64,000 bases of DNA, taken from positions 27,955 through 91,954 of the forward strand of contig JBMNUB010000006.1 in NCBI GenBank assembly GCA_050946055.1, in the 5' to 3' direction. A model generated the notes under the pieces. It made no database searches. It had not been told where the DNA came from and was given only the letters and a program-made list of their open reading frames with translations. The stretch comes from Fimadaptatus sp050946055 (GTDB taxonomy: Bacteria > Bacillota > Clostridia > Christensenellales > Aristaeellaceae). The first letter of the stretch is position 1, and each line of letters starts with the position of its first letter. This document shows positions 25,364 to 33,436 of the stretch, piece after piece. Made by a program: the position numbers and the translations under genes.

Positions 25364-25726
25364 TCGTGCCGCTCGGCCTTGCGCGCAGGCGACGCATGAA
25401 TTGTGCATATCGTCAAGGGACATATAGGCGCGCATAGGACTTACAGGATACCGCTCACAGTATATTTAGCAGATATTATGTCCTATATTCCGCAATGCAA
25501 TTAGGCAAATATGCTTATAAGTTTATTTTTTGCCGTATGTACCGCCAGCCATTGCGCTCCGATACTTTGTATCATATTCACATGCATTCGTATATCCGGC
25601 TGTCTTTATGAATGTGTCAAATATCTTCGCCATACTATTGCCCTGTATTTGCCGCTTTTAGCCGCCATTTTTCAATATAATGACGTGCGTTTAACTCAAG
25701 CTACACGTCTTTTTGTCGAATAGCGC
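25364..25726. other. Divergent intergenic stretch, AT-rich
   Basis: About 360 bases between the GntR promoter and the codBA promoter. Relatively AT-rich; small frames (for example one opening near 25511) have no ribosome site or family features. Nothing supportable. Confidence 0.5.
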
Positions 25727-25755
25727 TTGTTTGGCGGTAGGGTCATTGATATAAT
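25727..25755 (+). promoter_or_regulatory. Promoter of codBA
   Basis: TTGTTT (25727-25732), 17-base spacer, TATAAT (25750-25755); predicted start near 25762, directly ahead of the attenuator. Confidence 0.75.
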
Positions 25756-25761
25756 GTGGCA

Positions 25762-25862
25762 TAAAAGCGGTGCTTTAATTCGGCACGGGAGGCCGGAAAG
25801 TGCGAGGTATATGTGCATGATCTGCGGCCGTCTTAGCTTTTAGTTACAGACGGCCGCTTTTT
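25762..25862 (+). promoter_or_regulatory. PyrR-type transcription attenuator of codBA
   Basis: The leader carries a hairpin (about 25771-25800) with CTTTAAT on its left flank, a GGGAGGCC purine-rich loop and a GGAAAG right flank, which resembles the PyrR binding loop of Bacillus-type pyr attenuators (…GAGAGGCU…). It is followed by a strong terminator: GCGGCCGTCT (25824-25833) with AGACGGCCGC (25848-25857) and TTTTT. In known cases UMP-bound PyrR favours termination. Control of a cytosine permease-deaminase operon by pyrimidine supply makes biological sense. No pyrR gene is in the window. Confidence 0.6.
25824..25862 (+). terminator. Terminator of the codBA attenuator
   Basis: Perfect 10-bp GC-rich stem with a 14-base loop followed by TTTTTA, about 40 bases ahead of the codB start codon, so it must act as a conditional terminator. 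Confidence 0.85.
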
Positions 25863-25903
25863 ATGCGCGCAGCGCCGCCCTTTAATACTAAGGAGGGTCT
25901 GCT

Positions 25904-27199
25904 ATGACTGCTACTACTGCCAATGGCAAAACGCAATCTCAGGTCGAACACGTCGATCTGGACTATTCTCTTGAGCCTGTACCCAAGACGGCGCGCAAGG
26001 GCTTTCTGGCGATGTTCTTCATAATGCTGGGCTTTACGTTCTTCTCCGCGAGCATGTGGACGGGCGTTGAGCTGGCGCAGGGTCTGGATCTTGGCGGCTT
26101 TATGGGCGCTGTGATGATAGGCGGCGTGATACTGGCGGCGTACACCGGCGTGCTGGGCTACATAGGCTGCGATACCGGCCTGTCCTTTGACCTGCTGGCA
26201 CACAAGTCCTTCGGCAAATACGGCTCTTACCTGCCCTCCGCCATGATAAGCTTCACCCAGATAGGCTGGTTCGGAGTGGGCGTGGCGATGTTTGCCATAC
26301 CCGCTGCGGCCGAACTCAACCGCATGATGGGTACGGATTATCAGTGGCTGACGTATGCGCTGGTGGCGCTTGCGGGCCTGTGCATGACCGGCTCCGCCTA
26401 CTTCGGCATAAAGGCGCTGGAGATAGTCAGCTACGTATCCGTGCCTCTTATAGCGCTGCTGGGCTCGTACTCCATGATAAAGGCCATAAACGACGGCGGC
26501 AGCCTGAGCGCGATGTTCGCTCAGTCCACCGGAGGTCTCACGCTGTTTTCGGGCGTGGGTCTGGTAATAGGCTCGTTCGTCAGCGGCGGCACGGCAACGC
26601 CCAACTTCGTGCGCTTTGCTAAGAACAACAAGGTCGCGGTCATAACTACCGTGATAGCCTTCTTCCTGGGCAACACGCTGATGTTCATGTTCGGCGGCAC
26701 GGCGGGCGCGTTCGCCAACGGCTCCAACGACATATTCTTCGTCATGATAGCTCAGGGTCTGACCATACCCGCGTTCCTAGTGCTGGGCGCCAACATATGG
26801 ACCACCAACGACAACGCGCTATACACCGGCGCGCTGGGCCTTTCCAACATAACCAAGGTGCGCAAGCGCCCCATGGTGCTGGTCTCGGGCGTGATAGGCA
26901 CTGTGACCGCCGTGTGGCTGTACAACAACTTCTGCGACTGGCTGACCATACTCAACGCCACGTTGCCGCCCGTGGGCGCGATAATCGCGCTGGACTACTT
27001 CCTCGACCGCGCCAAGTACCGCGACGGCTCCACCGCCAACGAGCGCAATGTCAACTGGGCGGCTATAGTGGGCGTGATAGCGGGCGCCGTGGTGGGCAAC
27101 CTCGTAACCTGGGGCATAGGTTCGATAAACGCCATGGTCGTGGCCTGCGCATGCTACATAGCCGGGCGCGGCGTGGACAAGGCGCTCAGGAAGTCCTGA
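25904..27199 (+). CDS. codB: Cytosine permease (NCS1 family)
   Basis: A 431-residue membrane protein of the nucleobase:cation symporter-1 family with about 12 helices. CodB-like blocks include W-T-G-V-E-L-A-Q near residue 54, G-Y-I-G-C-D-T-G-L-S-F-D, Q-I-G-W-F-G-V-G, G-S-F-V-S-G-G-T-A-T-P-N-F and T-N-D-N-A-L-Y. It imports cytosine with a cation. The ATG at 25904 follows AAGGAGGGTCTGCT. Immediately downstream, with a 38-base gap, is a cytosine-deaminase-type gene, the standard codBA pair. Expression should be set by the PyrR-like attenuator in its leader. Confidence 0.93.
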   Translation: MTATTANGKTQSQVEHVDLDYSLEPVPKTARKGFLAMFFIMLGFTFFSASMWTGVELAQGLDLGGFMGAVMIGGVILAAYTGVLGYIGCDTGLSFDLLAHKSFGKYGSYLPSAMISFTQIGWFGVGVAMFAIPAAAELNRMMGTDYQWLTYALVALAGLCMTGSAYFGIKALEIVSYVSVPLIALLGSYSMIKAINDGGSLSAMFAQSTGGLTLFSGVGLVIGSFVSGGTATPNFVRFAKNNKVAVITTVIAFFLGNTLMFMFGGTAGAFANGSNDIFFVMIAQGLTIPAFLVLGANIWTTNDNALYTGALGLSNITKVRKRPMVLVSGVIGTVTAVWLYNNFCDWLTILNATLPPVGAIIALDYFLDRAKYRDGSTANERNVNWAAIVGVIAGAVVGNLVTWGIGSINAMVVACACYIAGRGVDKALRKS

Positions 27200-27237
27200 T
27201 TAAAGTTGTCTGTCTGACAGCTGAAAGGATGATATAA

Positions 27238-28473
27238 ATGCTGATAAAGAATCTTTTCATAGAGAATTCGCGCGTGCTTTCCGATATACGCATAGAGGAC
27301 GGCAAGTTCGCCGAGATAGGCGCAGGCCTCGCCGCGCGCGAGGGCGAGGAAGCAGTGGACATGGGCGGCAAGCTGGCGCTGCCCCCGTTCATAGAGTCGC
27401 ATGTGCATCTGGACACCTGCCTGACCGCCGGTCAGCCGGTGTGGAACATGTCCGGCACGCTGTTTGAGGGCATAGAGTGCTGGGCCAAGCGCAAGGAGAC
27501 GCTCAGCAAGGCCGATGTGCGCGAGCGCGTGGAGCGTGCGCTGCGCATGCAGGCCGCGCACGGCGTGCAGTACGTGCGCACCCACGTGGACGTGACCGAC
27601 CCAAAGCTTACCGCCATGGAAGCGCTGCTGGAGCTGCGCGAGGAGTACGCCGGCCGCATGACCATACAGGTGGTCGCCTTCCCGCAGGAGGGCATACTCA
27701 GCTATCCCAACGGCAAGCAGCTGCTCGAGGACGCGGTCAAGATGGGCGCGGATGCCGTGGGCGCGATACCGCACTTTGAGTTCACCCGCGAGTACTCGGT
27801 TGAGTCGCTCAACTACGCCTGCGAGCTGGCGGCAAAGTACGGCCGCCTCATGGACGTACACTGCGACGAGATAGACGACGAGGCTTCCCGCGGTCTGGAG
27901 ACGCTGGCCTGCCGCGCGCTGGAACTGGGGCTGCGCGACCGCGTGACCGCCAGCCACACCACCGCCATGCACTCCTACAACAATGCATACGTGGTGCGCC
28001 TGATGCGCCTGCTCAAGATGAGCGGCATAAACTTCGTCGCCAACCCGCTGGTAAACACCCATCTTCAGGGGCGCATGGACACCTACCCCAAGCGCCGCGG
28101 CATAACCCGCGTCAAGGAGCTGACTGCCGAGGGCATAAACGTGTCCTTCGGCACCGACGACATATTCGATCCGTGGTATCCCATGGGCGCGGGCAGCATG
28201 CGCGACGTGGTGTTCATGGGTCTGCACGTGTGCCAGATGATGGGCTATGAGGACATACTGAACTCGTATCGCTTCATATGCAACAACGCCGCGCGCACGC
28301 TGCATCTGGGCGACAGCTACGGCATAAAGCCCGGCAACGAGGCCAACTTCGTCATACTGGATGCGCCCGACTGGTATGAGGCGCTGAGCCGCAACTCCGC
28401 CGTGCTGCGCTCCTATCGCAGCGGCAAGCTGCTGGCCAGCACCGAGCCTGAGCGCGTAAACGTGGCGCTGTAA
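27238..28473 (+). CDS. codA: Cytosine deaminase / amidohydrolase-family protein
   Basis: A 411-residue amidohydrolase. Metal ligands are visible: His55 and His57 in S-H-V-H-L-D, a His in M-D-V-H-C-D-E-I-D-D-E at about 204, another in S-H-T-T-A-M-H near 240, and the conserved Asp in F-G-T-D-D-I-F-D-P-W-Y at about 303. The H-C-D-E and D-D-x-x-D-P-W-Y motifs are typical of E. coli-type cytosine deaminase, which turns cytosine into uracil plus ammonia. Some members of this group act on other cyclic amines such as isoguanine. A GGATGATATAA site precedes the ATG. Its place after the cytosine permease gene supports the assignment. Confidence 0.9.
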   Translation: MLIKNLFIENSRVLSDIRIEDGKFAEIGAGLAAREGEEAVDMGGKLALPPFIESHVHLDTCLTAGQPVWNMSGTLFEGIECWAKRKETLSKADVRERVERALRMQAAHGVQYVRTHVDVTDPKLTAMEALLELREEYAGRMTIQVVAFPQEGILSYPNGKQLLEDAVKMGADAVGAIPHFEFTREYSVESLNYACELAAKYGRLMDVHCDEIDDEASRGLETLACRALELGLRDRVTASHTTAMHSYNNAYVVRLMRLLKMSGINFVANPLVNTHLQGRMDTYPKRRGITRVKELTAEGINVSFGTDDIFDPWYPMGAGSMRDVVFMGLHVCQMMGYEDILNSYRFICNNAARTLHLGDSYGIKPGNEANFVILDAPDWYEALSRNSAVLRSYRSGKLLASTEPERVNVAL

Positions 28474-28873
28474 GGCATGCGCCGCTTAGCGCCGGAGCGG
28501 CTTAGGCTGCGCTGCTAATTGCGCCTGTCCTGCGGGCCGCTCCGCGCGATAACTGCATCTAGTTTACGGCCAAAGCATCCGGCTTCCCGCATCGGGAGCC
28601 GGATGCTTTGGCTATTCACGGAAAGTTTTTGGACATGTGATGGCAACAATTCAGCTGGAATCTTCATGCCTGCAAGCGCATATGCCCCCTCAACCGCCGT
28701 TCCTCTCATGGCAGAGCCATATCCCCCAGCGAGCCGCAAGCAGCCCGTTCTTTGCGCCATGGCAGCGCGCGTGATGAGCGCATACCGCTTTGAGCAGCGC
28801 TTTATGCATGCCTTAGCCCGGCAGACTTTGTACCCGCTTTGCCCGGCGCAGCGCACCGCAAGCTCACTGTGCA
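28474..28873. other. Intergenic stretch with a strong hairpin
   Basis: A 15-bp perfect stem, GCCAAAGCATCCGGC (28569-28583) with GCCGGATGCTTTGGC (28598-28612), extended by TCCC/GGGA, lies about 95 bases after the deaminase stop. It lacks a T-tract, so it may end transcription weakly or protect the mRNA 3' end. The remaining sequence up to the convergent nucleoside hydrolase gene shows nothing recognised. Confidence 0.55.
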
Positions 28874-29761
28874 TTACGCATGCAGCGCGCCGCGCAGTAT
28901 GTCAAAGAACCCGTCCACGCCGGCATCTCGCACTATCTCCACGTTGCCGCGCGTATCGGGAGTGAAGCTCGTTTTGCCCATATCATCGACCGAACACGTC
29001 TCCACACTGACATTACCGCGCTCGTATGAGCATACCTCCGGGTGCAGCGTCATAACTGCCGCCAGCGGGTCGTGCAGCGTCAGCTTGCCGGATGCATTCA
29101 GCCATTCCCCGCCAAAGTCCAGCACGGCGCGCAGCATATCTCCGCGCGCACCCCTGCTCGTGAGCAGCGAATGCGCCTCGGCCGCAGGCAGCGTGAGGCG
29201 CTCCGTCACCTCAAGCGGCACGGCGCGGTTAATGGGCGTGCGCGCCGCGAACACATGTGCCGAGGCCAGGGGATCGGCCCATGCGTTCCAATTGTACCAC
29301 GGTTCGGGCAGCTTGTCCGCGCCGAAGTAACCGTTCATAGAGTATATGCCGCCTATCAGCTCGGCGGCCTGCGGGTATCGCGTAAGCAGTTCGGCAACGT
29401 TGGTCATGCAGCCTATCGCGATCAGCGCAACCTCGTGCGGGTAGCGCGCTATCGTGCGCATCATGAACTCCGCCGAGTCGCCGCTGGCAAAGCAGCTGTG
29501 CGGCCAGCGGACAAGCGCCGGTGCGCCCTCGGGCGTGGGGTACATGGGTATTCGCTGCATGGGCAGATCGCGCCCGGCGACTATCGGCACGCTGCGCCCG
29601 GCGGCGCGGCATATCGCATCGGCTATCGAGGCGCGCACGCATGCCTCGCCGCACACGGTGGTCACGCCCAGCAGCTCGCAATCTGGTTCGCTCAGCAGAT
29701 ACGCAAGGCATATCGCGTCGTCTATGTCCCCTCCTATGTCGGTGTCCAGCAGTATCTTCAC
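28874..29761 (-). CDS. Nucleoside hydrolase (IunH/RihA-like)
   Basis: A 295-residue inosine-uridine-preferring nucleoside hydrolase family member. The N-terminal calcium site D-T-D-I-G-G-D-I-D-D-A (residues 6-16) and the later H-D-P-L-A (about residue 240) are both intact, as is T-N-V-A near residue 121. Such enzymes split nucleosides into base and ribose in the cytoplasm. It is preceded in the same operon, by 12 bases, by a small DUF6506 gene. Together with codBA convergent to it, it forms a nucleobase salvage neighbourhood. The ATG at 29761 follows GAGAGGAGAAGCG. Confidence 0.92.
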   Translation of the reverse strand: MKILLDTDIGGDIDDAICLAYLLSEPDCELLGVTTVCGEACVRASIADAICRAAGRSVPIVAGRDLPMQRIPMYPTPEGAPALVRWPHSCFASGDSAEFMMRTIARYPHEVALIAIGCMTNVAELLTRYPQAAELIGGIYSMNGYFGADKLPEPWYNWNAWADPLASAHVFAARTPINRAVPLEVTERLTLPAAEAHSLLTSRGARGDMLRAVLDFGGEWLNASGKLTLHDPLAAVMTLHPEVCSYERGNVSVETCSVDDMGKTSFTPDTRGNVEIVRDAGVDGFFDILRGALHA

Positions 29762-29773
29762 GCGCTTCTCCTC

Positions 29774-30058
29774 TCACTCGCCGAATGCCGCGCGAAACAG
29801 CTCATCCTGCTCGGGCAGATGCACGACATAGCCCACGGGTATGCTGCCGCCCGTGGCCTCTATCACGCATCGCGCACCCTGTTCGCCGAACGCGCCGCAC
29901 AGTTCGATGCAGCCCACGCCCTCGCGCTTAAGCCGCGCCGCCTGCTCACAGGCAGCGTCTATGTCGGGTACGCCTATCATCTGCACTTCGCCCTCGCGCA
30001 TGGTAGTGCGGTCGCGCTCTGCATCAAAGTTCCCCATTATCAAAAATGCAAACTTCAC
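29774..30058 (-). CDS. DUF6506-family small protein
   Basis: A 94-residue soluble protein whose sequence (M-K-F-A-F-L-I-M-G start, Q-M-I-G-V, G-C-I-E-L-C-G-A-F-G in the middle, H-L-P-E-Q-D-E-L-F at the end) I recognise as the uncharacterised DUF6506 family. It has two possible ferredoxin-like beta-alpha-beta halves but no catalytic motif I can name. Strong GGAGGGTGATATAA precedes the ATG. It is the first gene of a two-gene operon with the nucleoside hydrolase, which hints at a role with nucleosides or their sensing; that is only inference. Confidence 0.8.
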   Translation of the reverse strand: MKFAFLIMGNFDAERDRTTMREGEVQMIGVPDIDAACEQAARLKREGVGCIELCGAFGEQGARCVIEATGGSIPVGYVVHLPEQDELFRAAFGE

Positions 30059-30238
30059 TTATATCACCCTCCGATTGAGTTATGCCCATGCCGCATCCCG
30101 GGCTGACAGCCGCGTTTCCACCGGCACATAATGTGCGGCATGCTCGCATGTTCAGTATATAGCGCGTGGGGCGGTGTGTCAATGCGTGAGTTGGCAGGGG
30201 CATTGACTGCGGCATGGTGCCTATCGCCATGCACATGC

Positions 30239-30647
30239 GCAAGTTCCCTGCACGGCATGCCGATTGTGCGTCATATCGCAGCCAACGCGCGAACTGCGCA
30301 AGCAAGTTCCCCGCGCGGCATGCCGATTGTGCGTCATATCACAGCCAACGCGCGAACTGCGCAAGCAAGTTCCCCGCGCGGCATGCCGATTGTGCGTCGT
30401 ATCGCAGCCAACGCGCGAACTGCGCAAGCAAGTTCCCTGCGCGGGATGCCGATTGTGCGTCGTATCGCAACCAACGCGCGAACTGCGCAAGCAAGTTCCC
30501 TGCGCGGGATGCCGATTGTGCGTCGTATCGCAACCAACGCGCGAACTGCGCAAGCAAGTTCCCCGCGCGGCATGCCGATTGTGCGTCGTATCGCAGCCAA
30601 CGCGCGAACTGCGCAAGCAAGTTCCCTGCGCGGCATGCCGATTGTAC
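30239..30647. repeat. 63-bp tandem array, about 6.5 units
   Basis: Units begin with AAGTT at 30241, 30304, 30367, 30430, 30493, 30556 and 30619: an exact 63-bp period. Units differ by only one to five bases, and units 4 and 5 are identical. At each junction CGCGCGAACT and AGTTCCCCGCGCG can pair, so each unit can form a hairpin around GCGCAAGC. Because 63 is a multiple of three, several frames stay open through the array and give 21-residue repeat peptides; none has a ribosome site or an end outside the array that looks like a protein. The whole gap 30059-30762 holds nothing else recognised. Confidence 0.9.
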
Positions 30648-30762
30648 ATGCTTACATAGGCATGGCGACGCTTTTTTGCGCAAGCTTCGGCAGGATATCC
30701 CCTGCGTCATGTAGAAATAACGTAGGTGAAGGCTTTGCGGTTTTCGATATTCGGAGGTGCTT

Positions 30763-31767
30763 ATGATGAAACGTGTATGCATAATCACCGGAGCAGCGGG
30801 CCATCTTGCCCACACGACTATCGCCCGGCTGCGCGAACTAAACATGCCCATGCGCGGCCTGATAATGCCCGGCGAACAGGGTACGGACGACGACATGATA
30901 AGGTACTACCAGGGAGACGTGACTCAGCCCGAGACGCTTGAGCCGCTGTTTGAGGGGCTGGACGGCGCGGAAGTCACCGTGCTGCACATGGCGGCCATAA
31001 TCAGCATACAGCGCAAGATATCGCCACGGATATACGACGTAAACGTAAACGGCACAAAGCACGTAATAGCCGCATGCGAGCGGCATGGCGTTCACAGGCT
31101 CATATACGTAAGCTCGGTACACGCCCTGCCCATACCCGACCGCACTTCGACCATGCGCGAGATAGACAGGTTCGCTCCCGAGAGCGTGGACGGCGCTTAT
31201 GCCGTGACCAAGGCCGAGGCCGCTCAAGCCGTGCTGGACGCAAGCAGGCTCGGGCTGAACGCGCTGGTACTTCAGCCCTCCGGCATAGTCGGCCCGGGCG
31301 ACACCGGCCACAACCACATAAACCAGCTGGTCAGCATGTATCTGCGCCACAGGCTGCCCTTTGGCGTGCGCGGCGGATACGACTTCGTGGACGTGCGCGA
31401 CGTCGTCGAGGGCATAGTCGCGGCCATGGACAAGGGGCGCGCCGGGCAATGCTATCTGCTCACCAACCGCTTCTTCAGCATATCGGAGCTAATAGAATAC
31501 ATGCGCATGGCCACCGGGCGCGCCTGCCGCAAGCCCTGCGTGCCTCAATGGGCCGCGCGCGCCGCCGTGCCGTTCATAGAGGGGTATGCGTGCATAGCGC
31601 ACAAGCGCCCCATATTCACGCGGTATTCGCTGTACGTGCTAGGCTCCAACGGCCATTTTTCGCACGACAAGGCCACCAAGGAGCTGGACTATCACCCGCG
31701 CGACATGAAGCTTACCATAGCCGACACCGTTGCCTACATGCGCAAGCAGCTGGAACACGGCGCGTGA
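30763..31767 (+). CDS. NAD(P)-dependent epimerase/dehydratase (extended SDR)
   Basis: A 334-residue extended short-chain dehydrogenase/reductase. The N-terminal Rossmann motif is G-A-A-G-H-L-A, with Ala in place of the third Gly, followed by D-V-T near residue 53 as the adenine-side motif; the catalytic pair is Y-A-V-T-K with a Ser upstream in V-S-S-V-H. The C-terminal third binds the variable substrate. Dihydroflavonol-reductase-like or sugar-nucleotide enzymes are possible; substrate is unknown. GGAGG precedes two adjacent ATGs (30763 and 30766); either may be used. The gene stands alone just downstream of the 63-bp array, whose last unit lies about 115 bases upstream. Confidence 0.88.
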   Translation: MMKRVCIITGAAGHLAHTTIARLRELNMPMRGLIMPGEQGTDDDMIRYYQGDVTQPETLEPLFEGLDGAEVTVLHMAAIISIQRKISPRIYDVNVNGTKHVIAACERHGVHRLIYVSSVHALPIPDRTSTMREIDRFAPESVDGAYAVTKAEAAQAVLDASRLGLNALVLQPSGIVGPGDTGHNHINQLVSMYLRHRLPFGVRGGYDFVDVRDVVEGIVAAMDKGRAGQCYLLTNRFFSISELIEYMRMATGRACRKPCVPQWAARAAVPFIEGYACIAHKRPIFTRYSLYVLGSNGHFSHDKATKELDYHPRDMKLTIADTVAYMRKQLEHGA

Positions 31768-32089
31768 TGGGCGCGGCATGACGCTCGCATGGACATGCTA
31801 TGATGGGAATGACGTTGGCGCACACGATCAGGCTGGATTCAGCGGAGCGAGATGCTCATATCTTCATGGGCATGTCGCAATATCGAATGCGTAATGCACG
31901 GTAGCACACGGTCAGGCTGGATTCAGTGCGGCGTCCGGCTTCCGGTTCTGCGGTCGCATCGCGATGCCGCGCACGGAACGCGCGCCGATGCGCCATATGC
32001 ATCCGCACGTGCGGACCATACCCGGCGCGGCGTATGCCCGCCCACCATTGCATATAACACATATGCCGGCCCATCTGCGCATGCTGACC
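31768..32089. other. Intergenic stretch with a short direct duplication
   Basis: The phrase TCAGGCTGGATTCAG occurs twice (near 31829 and 31911), about 85 bases apart, suggesting a worn tandem duplication. No gene or terminator for the SDR gene was found. Confidence 0.4.
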
Positions 32090-32091
32090 GC

Positions 32092-32149
32092 CAAAAACAC
32101 AAGCCCGCTCGTGCGGCGCAGGCTCATGCCCTGCGTCGCCCAAGCGGGC
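32092..32149 (-). terminator. Terminator of the secreted duplicated-domain protein gene
   Basis: Minus strand: GCCCGCT (32143-32149) pairs with AGCGGGC (32103-32109), with an inner GC-rich stem, followed by TTGTGTTTTTGG. It lies about 30 bases after the stop codon. Confidence 0.65.
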
Positions 32150-32176
32150 GCATGTTCATCCGCGTTCAGGCGCTAT

Positions 32177-33106
32177 TCAGTCTATCTCAGCCGGCGCGCA
32201 CTCCACGCGCAGAGCGGCGCTCCCCGCTTCATCCATGGCGAGCGTCAGGCTCAATTTCAGCACGGGCAGTGCTCCGTCCGCGCTGGGCAGGCTCCACTCG
32301 GCGCGCACATCGTCACCCGCCTGCACGCCGGACAGCGCGCGCATGAACGGCTCAGTGCTTGCGTCCTGATCGCCGTACTCCTGCGCTATCTGCATGTACA
32401 TGGCGCGCGCGTCATCGGCCGATGCGCCCTGCGCCTCGTGCGCTATGCCCATCAGCGCGCCGCCTTCGGAGAATAGCATCGCGCGCTCGTATTTCACGCC
32501 CAGCATGTCAATGGCTTCAAGCGGCACATCGCCCTCGGCCTGTCCGGGCAGCTCCAGCGCCGCGCACACGTCAGCGCGCGGCTGTCCCATAATATTGATA
32601 TACGGCGCAAGCGCGTCGCCCAGCACGTACTCCACTCCGGGCATTATGCTTATCGCCAGCTTCACATTAACCACGGCATCCTCAGCATATATCTCGCAGG
32701 TAAAATGCTCAGGGCGCGCAAAGTACCAATACTCATGCACGGCATCCTTGCCGACTGCCGCACTCTCATATGTATCGGGCGCGCCGTACTCGGCCTTAGC
32801 CATCTCGACAAGGCCATTTGCAAGCACGGTGGCTTCGTCCGCACTCGCCGCTGTGCGCGACAGATGCACGCCATAGAGCGCATCGCCATCGTATAGCAGC
32901 TGGGCATCGTAGGCATTGCCCGCCAGCTCATATTCCGCGCCGCCCTCGCCCAGCGCGGCATTAACTTCATCCTGTCCCTGTCCTATCAGCGGCACATAGC
33001 GCGCCGCCAGCGCGGTAAACTCGCCGCCCGTCTGCGGTTCGGCATGGGATACGACCGCCACTATCAGCAGCAATACCGCAAGCATAATCGACGCTCTGCG
33101 CTTCAT
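32177..33106 (-). CDS. Secreted protein of unknown function with internal duplication
   Basis: A 309-residue protein with a signal peptide (M-K-R-R, hydrophobic core, S-H-A cleavage near 22). I do not recognise the family. The mature part consists of two related halves: R-Y-V-P-L-I-G-Q-x-x-x-E-V in the first (about 37-49) matches P-Y-I-N-I-M-G-Q-x-x-x-D-V in the second (about 168-180), and the following D-A-L-Y-G-V-H-L / A-L-M-G-I-A-H segments and A-S-A-D-E-A / A-S-A-D-D-A-R segments align too. So a ~130-residue domain has been duplicated. It is acidic and soluble after cleavage. Start ATG 33106 follows GGGAGGAGTGAT. A promoter with a short leader ORF lies upstream. Confidence 0.8.
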   Translation of the reverse strand: MKRRASIMLAVLLLIVAVVSHAEPQTGGEFTALAARYVPLIGQGQDEVNAALGEGGAEYELAGNAYDAQLLYDGDALYGVHLSRTAASADEATVLANGLVEMAKAEYGAPDTYESAAVGKDAVHEYWYFARPEHFTCEIYAEDAVVNVKLAISIMPGVEYVLGDALAPYINIMGQPRADVCAALELPGQAEGDVPLEAIDMLGVKYERAMLFSEGGALMGIAHEAQGASADDARAMYMQIAQEYGDQDASTEPFMRALSGVQAGDDVRAEWSLPSADGALPVLKLSLTLAMDEAGSAALRVECAPAEID

Positions 33107-33125
33107 ATCATCACTCCTCCCGATA

Positions 33126-33191
33126 CTATACCGGCAGCGCCATGTCTGCCATATGTGCGTCAGCTTCGCCTGCCATGTTTAAACCGGCCAA
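33126..33191 (-). CDS. Possible 21-residue leader peptide
   Basis: A TTG codon at 33191 follows a full AAGGAGG at 8 bases spacing and opens a 21-codon frame (…G-E-A-D-A-H-M-A-D-M-A-L-P-V) that stops 19 bases before the secreted protein gene. A second short frame (33179-33238) starts closer to the predicted transcript 5' end but has a poor spacing. Both could be chance products of strong ribosome-site sequences; translation coupling or attenuation is a possible role. Confidence 0.3.
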   Translation of the reverse strand: MAGLNMAGEADAHMADMALPV

Positions 33192-33252
33192 CGGCGCCAC
33201 CTCCTTTGCATCAATATCAAGGCCGGAGTCTTTCTCATCGTCCTCCGATATC

Positions 33253-33281
33253 ATTATACCAATCTTTGAACAAACCGTCAA
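33253..33281 (-). promoter_or_regulatory. Promoter of leader ORF and secreted protein gene
   Basis: Minus strand: TTGACG (33276-33281), 17-base spacer, TATAAT (33253-33258). The predicted start is near 33246, giving a ~140-base leader. Confidence 0.75.
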
Positions 33282-33387
33282 TATGTCCATGCAAAGAAAC
33301 AGTTGCATGTGAGATGCGCATAAATTTCATGCGCAATATTGCACAATGGGGCATGCATCGAGCCATCCGCCCGGCATCAGGCGCATA

Positions 33388-33424
33388 AAAGTGCCGCGCT
33401 CCCGCATATTCGCGAAAGCGCGGC
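33388..33424 (-). terminator. Terminator of flavodoxin-ferredoxin gene
   Basis: Minus strand: GCCGCGCT (33417-33424) pairs with AGCGCGGC (33393-33400), followed by ACTTTTATG; 13 bases after the stop codon at 33437. Confidence 0.65.
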
Positions 33425-33436
33425 GCAGGTTTCCTA

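Noticed and set aside
30239..30647. CRISPR array reading of the 63-, 56- and 26-bp repeats
   Set aside because: There are no variable spacers between short constant repeats; the whole unit is conserved, and no cas gene is present.
30131..30766. Repeat proteins of 100-211 residues encoded across the 63-bp array in several frames on both strands
   Set aside because: Frames are open only because the period is a multiple of three; no start signal, and the products are unrelated outside the array. Kept as a DNA repeat.
33179..33238. 19-codon frame at the 5' end of the secreted-protein transcript
   Set aside because: The predicted transcript starts within its ribosome site and the spacing to the ATG is only 3 bases; translation is unlikely, so it is not listed as a gene.
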